Source: Chaetoderma sp. LZ-2023a
Lineage: Eukaryota; Mollusca; Caudofoveata; Chaetodermatida; Chaetodermatidae
Length of the DNA: 64,000 nucleotides
Direction of reading: 5' to 3'
Assembly: GCA_034401795.1 (NCBI GenBank)
Contig: CM067373.1
Coordinates: 85,228,521 to 85,292,520, forward strand
Shown: positions 49,705-61,289 of the stretch, one piece after another
Position numbering within the stretch: position 1 is the stretch's first letter
Layout of the letters: each line of letters opens with the position of its first letter
Notes under the pieces: model-generated
What the model was told of the DNA's origin: nothing
Databases searched by the model: none
The model's input: only the letters and a program-made list of their open reading frames with translations
Translations under genes and position numbers: made by a program

Positions 49705-50525
49705 TCCCTGATCTAAAAGAATAAAACCCCGGAATTGGTGATGGTATTTTACTTTTGGGTTATTTAAGTTCCACTCATGACTCATTTAGATATCATTGCT
49801 ATGAATTCGCATCGATTGTAAACAATTATGGTTGTTCACATTACTATTCCTCTAGCGTTGGTAACTGGGCTCTTGGCCCGGCATTGGTCGAGTACGGGAC
49901 CAGTAAGCGGCCTTATCATAGGGTGTATATATAGAGGTTCTCGACATTTTTGCTCTATCGCATCAACTTTATCCTGCTCATATAGTACGTAATATAAAAC
50001 TTCTCCATGTTTCTAGTTATTCTTTCTAACCCGGTGACAGCGGGGCCCTCTCCGCTTTAGGTGTTTTAATATTCGGAGCATGTAATATATACCCTAAACA
50101 CCCAGACGCTAAAGCAATCCAAACCCCTCTATCACCATTTTAATACTCAGATTTACATGTCACTACCATAATATAACTAATTATAACATGCGCAAGATAT
50201 CTTATCTCGTCTCTGGGTACTTTCCTCCACAAAATGACCACCGATAATCATTATTACTAATTTCTGCGTAGGTTAGAACACATTTATAAGTCGAACTTCT
50301 CTTGTGCAGTGCCAGCTAAATCTGCCTGAAACTGACAAAGTCCACTATATAAATCAACCAGTCGTCATTAGCGCGGCGCGACAGAAAGTTCGACTTAAAA
50401 AAACGGCCTTAGAGACATTTCTACAACCGTCACACCCGGGTTGGTGGCCGTGGGGTAGGGGGTTGCGGAGCTGTGTAGGTGTAGCTTGGTAATGATTCTA
50501 AACATGCTTAAGTTCTGAATAACTT
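49705..50525. other. Unassigned stretch
   Basis: It holds a TATATATAGAGG promoter-like motif near 49930 and little else. No coding similarity seen. Confidence 0.45.
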
Positions 50526-50529
50526 ATCC

Positions 50530-51050
50530 ACGAATTAAACGAATTAGGATAGTCTCGCCATTTGACGTAAGCTTCACGTAAGCTTCACGCTTATTATCTT
50601 TTGCACGTCTTTTAGCAACTTTTTCTCCTCGATACAACTGCTGCTTCCGATCATTTAAATGAGTTTTCTGTAATTTTTCGGAATACAATGTGCCAATAAT
50701 GGGATTTTGATTATAATCGTTGAGCTTATATACGCCTGATCTGTGAGGTAGTTTCGAACTTATTTTGAATATCCCCTCGCTCCATGCTGGTCTATTAGTA
50801 AATGAATTTTTTAACTCGGACTCTTATACTCAAATCTTTCGAATTTAGGATTCGGTTTCGAGTGCATATTAAGCCAAGCTAACACCTCTGTACTATGGTC
50901 AACATCTACAGGCTACATTTTCCTGCTTCCGTGTACAGTTCTATTGTAGGAACTTATCAGATTAGGTAGCATATCGAGATATTTATCAATATTTTTGTAA
51001 GTCATATATCGCCATAACTTAGTCTTTATGGTGCGTTGAACGTTGGTAAC
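50530..51050 (-). pseudogene. Integrase C-terminal relic, Maverick/Polinton-like
   Basis: The minus strand encodes NVQRTIKTKLWRYMTYKNID then KYLDMLPNLISSYNRTVHGS, the end of an rve integrase core as found in Maverick/Polinton elements. After one stop (50913-50915) and a frameshift near 50820 come AWSEGIFKISS and GVYKLNDYNQNPIIGTLYSE then KLQKT, the C-terminal barrel-like module of the same proteins. It is unrelated to the Ty3 integrases here. Only the last third remains, and its upstream end is cut by copy F. Confidence 0.75.
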
Positions 51051-51540
51051 GACACTGTTTCTTTTGTGCATCCCCAACTCATCCCATGATGCATTGTCCA
51101 AAGTGGCTGACACAGGTGATATACTGCCACCACCTCCAATCCTATCCAAACTTCTGTCTACACACACTCACAGTACATCCCTCCAACATCAGATACGACA
51201 CCACTGCTACGCCCAACTCCGTCGTCGGCTAGGCAAAATCAGCAGCAACGACGACAAGTTGGTCCCTTCTTCACTCAGCTACCTACCACACTCATGGAAG
51301 CGATAGAAAAGCAAACCGACTATATACAGGATCCCATCGCATCCAAAGAGATTCTGCAAAAAGTCGCTTTCTTCTGTAAGTACGCCGCAAAGTCATCTAT
51401 AAGTGTGCTTGCTTATTCGGTGGAATTTCTACCAGTGCTAGAGTAGACACTGGGGTTTCCATCACTGTTTTAACCGGCGATTGTATGAGAGCATCCCGCC
51501 TCATCAAAAGCCAACCTTTAGACCTACAAACAACAGCCAA
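51050..51540 (+). pseudogene. Gag knuckle and protease start, copy F
   Basis: The CCHC knuckle CFFCASPTHPMMHC (51056-51097) is intact. The protease active site is D-T-G-V-S (51446-51460) in GISTSARVDTGVSITV, where copy D has D-T-G-A-S. The frame breaks soon after and joins the 3' non-coding region near 51541, with a shared CATTTTCCGCAA at the joint. Confidence 0.78.
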
Positions 51541-53110
51541 CACATTTTCCGCAACCCCTTCTTATCTAGTTACGGGGGGGGGGGGGGGACGGCTCATATG
51601 GATAGAAAGATTGCACGACAGCCATCTACAGTATGCGTCACGGGAGAAACGTTTGTCCAATGTCCCTTTTCCTCTCCCACGATGTCGTACGGGAAGAGCC
51701 AAAGACTACATACATCATTTACACGTAATAACAGTCAATATTATTAAGAGAGCAAGATGGCGGAATTGTCGTCAGTCACGAGTAGGATTTTGCTACCGAG
51801 AAGTTGAATTCGATAATGGATTGATCAAAGTTACGACAGCATCTAACATCTACACTCTAAAGTAACTCTGTCCCGCCCACGGGCTCGGCCATTACAGAGC
51901 GAAATACCTTCAAGGTTCGATAAAGTGGACATCATGCTGCCTCCCCCACTCCCACACCTGGCGGCAATAAAAACATCACCTTCACCACAGCGCAAGTATC
52001 ATCCACAGATAATTATCCACGCGTATCAAACTCAAATCACCAACATGTCAGGCCCATAGACACTCAGGTTGACTGTATTCACAATCTCCAAACGACGGCA
52101 TTGTAAATTGTAACACTGTGTGCACCCATTTCCGAGTTGTACTGTAATTTAACCATTATTAAATGGTATTAATGTGTCTGGTCTAGGCCGGGACGGGCCT
52201 AGTTCTACCCATCGAGGAGAATGCTTGGCAGCCCTCCCGCTCGGAAAACACAGCTATTTTGTCGGGATCAGTAACTTTGATCTACCGCCTGAATAGATCT
52301 GTTTAAACCACACATCAAATTACTTACAGCTTTACTGTTATATTTTGATTAAGAACACAACTGCTCTACCGTGCTACAAATCATTAGCGCACAAATCATT
52401 AGCGCACGGCCGGTAAAGTGGCATAAAAAATCCAACAGTATAATTACAAGGACAATTTCAAAAATTCTCTTCTCTGCGTTCCAGTCCCCAATCAACACTG
52501 GCTGAGAACTACCTTTTACAGACAAGTATAAGACGCATGTTTAAGAACCCGCGAAAATAAGGACATTATTTTTAATGGAATCCTGATATAACATGTATAT
52601 TTCCATATCTCTCATCTGCAAAGACTACACCTCAGCAATGATATCTCGGCCATCGCCATAAAAAGCACATATGTTTCCGATCAACCACGTGTTTCCAAGA
52701 GCCACGTAACATTTACTGCTATTTCCAGTAAATTGGATCACAAATGCGCGACTACCACAGCGTGATGGAGGAGTGGCGAGGGTGAGTCGGGGTAAGTACC
52801 GCTGACGTCACCAGGCTCCCACACACCTCATCGGATGCTCCCAGCCTAAAATTAAAACAGGCAAGTTTATAAGCATCCAATCTGTAAAACCGCTTCACGT
52901 TAATTAAAAGATGATGCTCCACGGGAATAAGTAGTACCCTGTTTTTATGTTGATCGGAGAATTTTAAATGCGCTAAAATAAGACTAAATTAGTGAGCCAT
53001 TCCTCTTATAATTAAAAGTACTCGCTTTATACGGGAGGAATTAATCGTGTGACGATCAGAATGGGAAAAAGAACAACTCTCCATATAAGGCTGACTGACT
53101 CACCTGCCAA
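51541..53110 (+). other. 3' non-coding region, copy F
   Basis: Co-linear with 28335-29860. It includes a local poly-G run (about 51575-51589), repeat R2 (about 52725-52830) and a CRE (52803-52810). The frame 51485-51865 runs through but is not conserved in copy D. Confidence 0.6.
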
Positions 53111-53138
53111 ACTTTCAGGTGTGGTCATCCGCCGTCTA

Positions 53139-53162
53139 TGACATCACTAAATAGTATAAAAA
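53139..53162 (+). promoter_or_regulatory. Internal promoter, copy F
   Basis: A CRE variant TGACATCA (53139-53146), 8 nt, TATAAAAA (53155-53162), with GGTGTGGTCATC upstream. The accessory start codon is 223 nt downstream. Confidence 0.77.
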
Positions 53163-53377
53163 GAGGAAGCGTGCTCTGAAACTTCGTCTTCCCATCAAAA
53201 CTCGACACCATTGAAGAACAACTGGCATTAGGCTTCTTTCGTGTCAAAAACTAAATTCTGCTGTTTCTTTATTATTAATTTATTATCATAATACTTGGCC
53301 TGGAAAGTTAAAAATGAAGAGATAGGGTTTTAGGTTTTAATTAGGTTCCCGCAACCAACTACCGTGCGGGAACGAGA

Positions 53378-54707
53378 TGTCACTCCTCGAAGATTTAGCG
53401 TTGTCGGATGCATCTGAAGAAGAATCGGTGACAGTTTCTAAAAGATTCCTCTGAAGCTCATTATTAGCTAGCGGAGAACCCTGTACCAGAACTTTTACGA
53501 GAAATTCCGACCGCACACTTCATATTAACAAGGATCATCTCCTCCAGACAGCCTTCTGTGTAACGTGTCAATATCTCTATACCGCTACCCACTATGGAGT
53601 GACCCATGCGCTCCATCATCATCACCATGTGTTAGAAGTGACATTAATTCCTGGGCAAGAAAGCGACGATCGTGCCGCTTTAGCCACACATTTTGAATCT
53701 CGGTTACCAGTTAAAGTTCTCCCGACAGAGAAGATGGCCCGGAGGAAGAATACTACCCGCAGACATCACGTTAGTCATCGTCCTGCCGTGGCTACATTAG
53801 CTAATATACCAGCAGCCAGACGTGAAATTATACCCTCAGTCGCGTCAGGGAGCACTATGCCACCTCCAGTCACCACATCCACACCCGTCCTGAAGCAGAG
53901 CAAGAAGCACAAATCCTCAGGAGAATCCAGTCCGGCAGCACCAGCATCCGTAACCAGCCACAAAACTATAACGACTACACCCGCACCCATATTGTCTGGA
54001 GCAATGGCGTCCACTCAGCCAATATCGGTAGTTATCATGGCTCCTACGGAGATGGAGATCCCAAGATACCCACAGTCGCCATCTACTCCTGACCTGACCA
54101 TAGACGCGGCACTGGGATCATCACAGCCTGCATCTATTAGCATCACTCCAACCCATGTCATCCAGCAGCCCCATCCCAGTCTTTCTGATCCAGCAATCAG
54201 GAAGGGGACTACGCCTGAACGACCATATGTGGGAAAAAGATGTATCGCTCACACACAGGACATGCGGGAAAAAGATGTATCGCTCACACACAGGACATCC
54301 AGGCCATGCCCAATGTCACCACAAATCGCCTTTTAAAGTACGCTAAGAATCGGAAGATGTCATCACCTGCTGCATCCACTCCCGCATCACTGCCTCGGCC
54401 TATAATACGACTCACCGCCATCACCACGACAATCGCCACAGCCACCGCAACCATCAGGAAGACCACAGCATCAGCCACCTCAACACCAACCAGCCCTACC
54501 GCAGCCGTACGAACAAATATTCTAGCATCAGCAGTAACTGTGAAAGACATTATAGACACTCATATTCCCGCAAATATCACTTCAGATATTTCTGAAAGCG
54601 CCAGTGATAGTGAACGCATCTCAGCATTAATAATTCATCCACCACGACCTACCACCGTCAGTCGCGGGACCCAGACTCAGTGGGGAAATTTTTCAGCAGA
54701 GGTGTGA
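53378..54707 (+). pseudogene. Accessory ORF, copy F, frameshifted
   Basis: It starts M-S-L-L-E-D-L-A-L-S. The finger region reads EPCTRTFTRNSDRTLHINKD, then HLLQTAFCVTCQYLY. A His run, a long Thr/Ser/Pro-rich part and the block DPAIRKGTTPERPYVGKR follow. The C-terminus is ISESASDSERISALIIHPP, then S-R-G-T-Q-T-Q-W-G (G-T-Q-T at 54666-54677) and a stop at 54707. Two or three frameshifts, and a 33-36 nt tandem duplication at 54233-54300 (GGAAAAAGATGTATCGCTCA twice). This copy shows the full length, about 440 residues. Confidence 0.72.
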
Positions 54708-56177
54708 TCGTTTGTGTTAGAGCAGAACAGCAGTGATGCGACTCATGGAAAATTATTATTTATTTGTTTATTTTTGAAATACTTTTCTTTTTATTATATA
54801 TGTTAGATGAATTGAATCCCGTCCCTAGGATGACTACGGTTATCCGACACAGCTGCACAACTTAGTTGCCCAGCTGTGTCCCACACAAAAATAGCACTGC
54901 GGACTCCGGTGGTGTAAGAACGTCGTGTGTGACGTAAAGTATGCAACACCCCGCAGTGCAATAATGTCATAATCCCGTCACGCAATCTCAGCTATGTTGA
55001 GGCTGCCTGATAAACTAACTTTTAAGATATTATTATGTTTTATTTTTCTTATTATTTTTCTGCCTGCCTTAGATGTCAGGACGGCTATGGGGTCAGCTAG
55101 AGCTGCCCATTGCAGACCTGCTTTAATGGGCCGCAAATAATTGTAATTAAAGATACGTGTTGTGTACACCTTTATTTACCCAGGGTGTGCAAGTAATTCG
55201 GTTGTAATATTTTAAATACCCCGTAAGGGTATGTTACGTGAAAATTATATACGTGTATTCTATATATATTATTATATATCTTAGCTTAAATTGTGGTACG
55301 TTGGAGCGTGGGTGTTCTCTGCGGAGATAATAATTATCCGCACCCAAAGAGAACACCCATGCGAGCTATTTTTTAGAAATCATTGGCTAAATAAAGTTAA
55401 AAGCACACACCAAAATATTAAAACAAAAAAAGAGAAAAGACCTGGAAAAATAATTCCATGTCAAAAGTTAAAACTAAAAGTATGCCTCCCCTCTCCTCTT
55501 TGGCAACTCTATGTGCCCTGTCTCTTAAATGCGCTTCTATTGCGTCACTACTCCTCTCAGGCCATGCGGCTACCCATGAAGTCTATAATTCCCACCTAGC
55601 GTACGTACGTGCGTCGATCCACAATGAATGATCATTTGCCACGGATGTCAAACTAGCAGGGGGTGGTGTAGTTCGGATTGACTGTTTGGTGCCGGCCATA
55701 CCAGCTAAGCTGGGTATGCACCACCCGTCCTGGATTCGTTCCCTGAACATGCCCCCCTGGGTAGAGCTATAAGCGTATATGGGCATATGAGAGAGATCGT
55801 GTTGTAAAACACGACTAAGTTCGTTAAAGCGCATAGCGTGCATGCACACGCTTAATATTATTCTGACAAGAGCACGTATTTCATGACCAAGATAGGATGG
55901 CACTTTTAGTGTACCAAGTAGGTACATTGTAATCCTTTATCATTACTTGTCCCCGCCGAATCTGGCATTAATCAAGACCAGAATTCGACTGGCTTTCCGA
56001 ATCTGTAAACCATTTCAAATCAGTTAAGAAATGGTTATCCACGGAAAACCCCTTTTGATTATCTTCAAAATATTGTCATGACGTCGTAACCACGTGTACA
56101 CAGAACTTCTAGAATGTTCTAAATCATTCGACTGCATTATTATTAGCAACGCGCCGATTGGCTATTGCTCGACCGAT

Positions 56178-56222
56178 GATTGGTTGAAGCCTGCGCCTAT
56201 GACATCGTGAGTAGTATAAAAG
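56178..56222 (+). promoter_or_regulatory. LTR promoter, copy F
   Basis: GATTGG (56178-56183), a decayed CRE TGACATCG (56200-56207), and TATAAAAG (56215-56222), 7 nt apart. The order and spacing agree with the other LTRs. Confidence 0.78.
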
Positions 56223-57359
56223 GAGATGAAATCCAGAACTCGAGAGTATTCTCGGCCAGGGGCCGAATAGGTTGGATCTGTATGCAGCAACTATCAGCAA
56301 GACGGGCATTAAATAGATCCCGTCGGTCTGTTTCTCTTCCGTATCCAGCAGAAATTCAACCCACTGCACTAAATCAATTTTGTATCTCCGAATTGTATGG
56401 AGGCACTTTTGAATGTTGTTCACGAATATCTCAAGAATTAACCTGGAACATAAAACTTGCGGTGAGGCCTTTCGCGGCCTGAACATGTGATCCTACAGAT
56501 GTAGAGGCAGCGATGTTCTTTGGTGGATGACTCGCCGGATCTGCCGGCCACGCCAAAAAGTGGTTATTCAACCATCCTCGCACTGATGTCGTGCAGGATT
56601 ATTTAAACTTTTTGACTGCAGCAAGTAAACTTTGCCCAGTACGTCTTAAGAGCTAACTGACGTACCCCGCACCATTAAGCTTAGTTATGTATCTTCATCC
56701 GTATTCAACAACCCTGGCTTATGATTGGGTTGTTATTAACTTCCATCCATACCATCGGTGTACAGGAACTTTCGTCTTAGCAGTAATGTTATTGTATCTC
56801 TTACTGACTACTCGTTAGACATTCTATATTGTGATTACAGTCCTGAGTTCGATCCGCTCCCGTCCTGGACTGTGTGCGGAAATCCTGTTTGTGGGAACCG
56901 ACATGGGGAATTTTCCAGCTTCCAGAGAATGCGTCAACTCACGTCACCCCAAGGATGACGTATCAATTTCAGTAACACGATAGCCCATGCTTACGAATGG
57001 CTACCGATTATTCAAGTAACTATACTTAACATTTTAATTATTCCGTTAATTACAGCATTAATAATTATACTTCATCTGTATAAATGGTCCTGATGACTAA
57101 AAGGAACTGTAACGTCCTTCGGACCGCTAGTTATAATTTCTGTATCTGTTTATAGTTATTCTTATTTTCTGTAAGGTGTTTTTACTAACCACACCGTAGT
57201 AGGTTTCTCAACCTGTACGTTATATATTATTCTAATCATTTCACATTGTATTACTTGTTCTGGTTAGTTTTATATGTGGCAAGTAGCCATCAGTTTATAA
57301 AAAGAACAGCAGTGCACATAGGAAACACTATACAGCAACATTTATATATGCAGCACGTT

Positions 57360-59480
57360 CTCCCGTCACCAACAATTTTTCACTGAGGTCGCTGTCCATG
57401 CTATAACTTTGTTTATCCCGGCATGCAACCGACTAAAAGTCTTTCTATTCAGCCCGATAAGATAGGTTTAATATGATTAGAGACAATTTCTTCCTTAGGA
57501 GACACATAGTGTATGCCTCTTTTCTGGTAGTTGCGACAATTTAGCCCCGCACTCCGGCAAGGTTGTGTAAGATTGGCCAACATACCTAATGGGCCTCATA
57601 TTTCTAAATTATTGTCTCTCTTCATGCTCCACTAAGCCTTATGGCTTCTTAATTGTTTGGATGCCCCTATCCGCACCATGGACCGATCCGACCCTGGGAA
57701 ACTATTGGGGTTTTCGAGCGGTGATGGCCAGGGTGTGGTATCACACACAATTCCCGCGTATCTTCTAATACCTAGTAGTTAGTTATCCTTGCCAAGGTAG
57801 GAAGCACTGCGAAAACATATCTTAATTATTATTTCCTTTTATCTGCTGGGCAATCCTCCCGCACCGCAGTACATAACTGGGCAACCTGCATCTAAACCTA
57901 ACGTCAGGTTAAAAAGATAGCTCCATAGGACCTGGTGACAGGCGAGATGCACATCCCCACCGAATTCCGTAAGAATGTCAGGGCATGATATCAAGATCTG
58001 CCACACCCTCACGGGAAGGACATTCATGGTGGGTATTCGTATCTCTTACCCCAACCATAACGATAGATCACTTGCCTAAAATGCTTTTGTGAAAAGTAAC
58101 CAATGTCCTGTGACATTTTATGTGGTTACGGAGCAAGATGTCCGGATTCTTACCCAGTTTGGAGATCTTGCGATGTAACATGTATGCACGCTATCTTCAG
58201 TATTGATGTCTTAGGGCATCCGGTCTCAATGACAGCCGTATCTAAAAGCTAAGTAGACGCCAGCCATTTGCGGCCTATGATAGTTCTTGTCTCTAAAACC
58301 TAAATATTAGTTTAGGCATAGAAGAAGGCCCGCATAAATAAAAGCGGCAACTACTAATTCAGCATATTGAAAACTACATAAGATGGTGACGTGCGAATCC
58401 TTCGGGAATCGCTCATCCCATCTTCACTTAAAACAGCACGCAACCGTATAGGTATAATTTCACTAGGTATGGCCACCAACAATTTTACACTGAGGTAGCT
58501 GACCATGCTCTTTGGAGCCCGGCATGGTATCGACTAACCCTGACTATTCAGTTCGATAGGATAGGTTAACTTGGTCAGTGACAATTTCTTCGTTATGAGA
58601 CATATAGTGTCCGCCTCTTTTCCGACTGTCTGAGATATTTATCAAGTGATTGTCTCTTTCCACGATCCACTCAGCTGCAAAGCTTCTTAATTGGTTGGAT
58701 ATCCCTCCCGCACGTTGTACTGATCTGACTCTGGGAAACTATCAGAGGTTTTCGAGCAGTGATGGACAAAGTGCGGGTTACATACTTCTCCCACTTTAGC
58801 TTCAGATACTTAGTAGTTAGCACTTTGCCAAGGAAGGAAAGCACTGCGAAAACATGTTATTATTAGTAATATTAGTATAGTAGGATATATTACTCCCTGC
58901 CAGCAGTGCATATTGGGCATATTGGAAGGAAACCTAATGCCAAGTCAATAGCGCATAGCCGGGCATCGGGGCATGATCTTAGAATCTGCCATGCCCTCAC
59001 AGGAAGGACACTCGTGGTGGATATTCGTCTCTCCACCCCCACCATAATGATATGTCAGTTGTTAAATTCGCTTGTGTAAACTGTATCCATCGTCCAGTGG
59101 TGTTTTATGTGGTTTTGTAACAAGGCATCTGGATTCTCACCCAGCTCAGATGTGTTGTGAAGTAACATGTATGCTACTATCCATGGAGGTAGATGCTTTC
59201 TAAAGCAACCTACGGGAAGCGGGGCATCTGCGCCCGTGGTATAGTTATATATCTAATGATAGGTAGTAATCCCAGCCACGTGCGGCCAAAGCTAGTTTTC
59301 GTTTCTACCTATTAAATGGTAGGTTAGACTGTAGCAGACAGCCCGCATAAATAAAGCGGCAACTACCAATGCAGTATCTTAGAATTACATAAGATGTGGA
59401 CTTGTGAATCCCGCGGATCGCTCGCTCCGTCTTCACGTAAACCAGTATGCATCACGTTGATTATATATTTCACTAGGATG
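57360..59480 (+). repeat. Internal tandem duplication of about 1.1 kb in LTR F
   Basis: 57360-58465 and 58470-59480 align throughout: ACCAACAATTTTxCACTGAG starts, GGGAAACTAT in the middle, TTTCACTAGG ends. They have diverged considerably, so the duplication is old. Other LTRs have one unit. Confidence 0.8.
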
Positions 59481-60183
59481 GTCTTTTTCCATAGCATTTT
59501 GGTTGAACAAAAGAGTGGCCCTTTTTGCCAGCTCCTTTCCTCCACTTCGGTGTCGAAGGCATTTTTCTTGTTATGGAGGCCCGTGCGAGGCACTTGCCTC
59601 TCGCATAAGTGGGATTATCCTGTGACGGAGGCCCATGCAAGGCTATTTCCTCTTGCAAGTACAGTGAGCATCTGGGATGGAGTCATGAAGGTATAATAAC
59701 TTATTTTAGGTTAATCATTTCCCTCATTGTATGGATGCCTCCCTTGCGGGGATACCTCTTCGGATTTATGAATCTGTGCGGTACCTCCGGCGACCCCACG
59801 TGCAAAGTACATTAGCTAGCTCTACGTTATATATTATTGTGTGTACTCGCCCTGTCAAACGATTAATCTTGTTTGCTAGTCAGGATATTATCATCTATAT
59901 TTTTATCCTCCATTATATAAACGTCAAATGGAAAGATATACAGGTGACACAAATAGTTGGGACAACACCGTGCAGTTTAATCTCAGCGGCAATGGTCGCA
60001 CGGCCCCACTGGAACGTCATTGTTCCACCGGCTCTAGAAGTCAGTCTATGTACGGAGCGACGTTACACGGTATCCGGAACCCCGAGCCTCAGAGCTAGCC
60101 CGCCCCCTCATTCGTCATGCACATGTGGCGCGATGACCAAGCAATTTGTGCCAGAACGACCCAATGAAACCTCGCGAGCTACA

Positions 60184-61289
60184 TACCCCTATCATCGCCA
60201 CTGTTGCCGAAGTTGCCGCCACAGCCACCACCGCCACTATTGCTCGGGATACGGCTATTTCTAGCTCTATATTTTGTTCTGACATTTTATTTCACTCAAA
60301 GGTTTAAAAGTCCTCAACGTTTGGCATGTTGTATCAGACAAGGCATAATCTGCAAATATGTTAATGTTTAAAAAAGCTGGAGGAAAATCGTGTTGATGGG
60401 CACAATTCAATCTTTTTAGATGTATCTAGGTGTGCTGAGTTCAGAAATGGTGTATGCCTGGCTGGATCTTGGCGTTTTTATCCTCTAATCAATGATTCAA
60501 AATGGCGACCAGTTTGTGCAATTTATACGATTAATTAGCTACGAAAGTGCACCACACAACAAATAATACAACCGTTGTCGTTATAGGTAGATATCTCAAT
60601 CATCTACATCACTTTTAATTTAATATGTATTATACAACATCACCTATAAAATTAGATTTAATGCAGTCAAACCTGTTATGCTGATCACCTTTAATGAGAG
60701 ACCACCTGTGTTAAGAGGCCACCTGTTTTAATAGACGATCAACTTCAATTTCCCACTTTGAATCACATACATATAAAGACTTGTTCCTTTATACTAGACT
60801 ATTTTCACAACTTTCGCATGATAAACAGTGGAAGTAAACCTTACTTTAACACAAATGTACATCCGCATTGAAACATATTGTGATTATATGATACGTTTAT
60901 ATACTGCACACAACCGTCTTCAATCATGTTGGTCCCTCATTCAGGGTCCACAGTATTTAGCAACAAGCTAATAACGTCACCGAGATATTCATTATCGCAT
61001 ATTGTCACGGATATAACGCAATAAAAAGTAAACAAGTTTATACTAGTATCGATAAAAATTATGACTACGTGATACAATTATTATGGGCTACTGTACACAA
61101 CCATATTCGATCGTGTTGGTTACCCCATTTAGAAATCCACTGGAATGACCAAAAATCCAATAATGCGACCGAACTCTTCATTATACTAGAATTCCGTCAT
61201 AGATATAGCACAATTGAACGTGGAACTAAATACAGCGACCGCTACCACAACTAACCATAAATAAGCTATCATTATTGTTTTGAAAATAT
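60184..61289. repeat. Non-coding flank with a 160-bp direct repeat
   Basis: 60885-61030 resembles 61055-61215 (CACACAACCxTxTTCxATC, GTGTTGGT, CATTxAGxxxTCCAC). A short ACCACCTGTGTTAAGAGGCC motif repeats at 60690-60735. No coding signal recognised. Confidence 0.5.

Larger units (their letters stand above)
51050..60183 (+). mobile_element. Ty3/gypsy retroelement copy F
   Basis: A 5'-truncated copy: second Gag knuckle and protease start, a deletion of pol, the 3' non-coding region, internal promoter, accessory ORF, and an LTR of 4.9 kb enlarged by an internal duplication. It ends GCGAGCTACA, with flank TACCCC. It is not joined to the main array. Confidence 0.85.
55294..60183 (+). mobile_element. 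3' LTR of copy F (4.9 kb)
   Basis: It begins TGGTACGTTGGAGCG with the terminal hairpin (55310-55320 with 55348-55358) and ends AGCTACA. The promoter is at 56178-56222. The middle is duplicated (57360-58465 and 58470-59480), and the leader stem-loop is also doubled (59583-59604 and 59636-59657). Confidence 0.8.

Noticed and set aside
53378-54707. Envelope gene
   Set aside because: The position fits, but there is no signal peptide, furin-like site or transmembrane segment in any copy.
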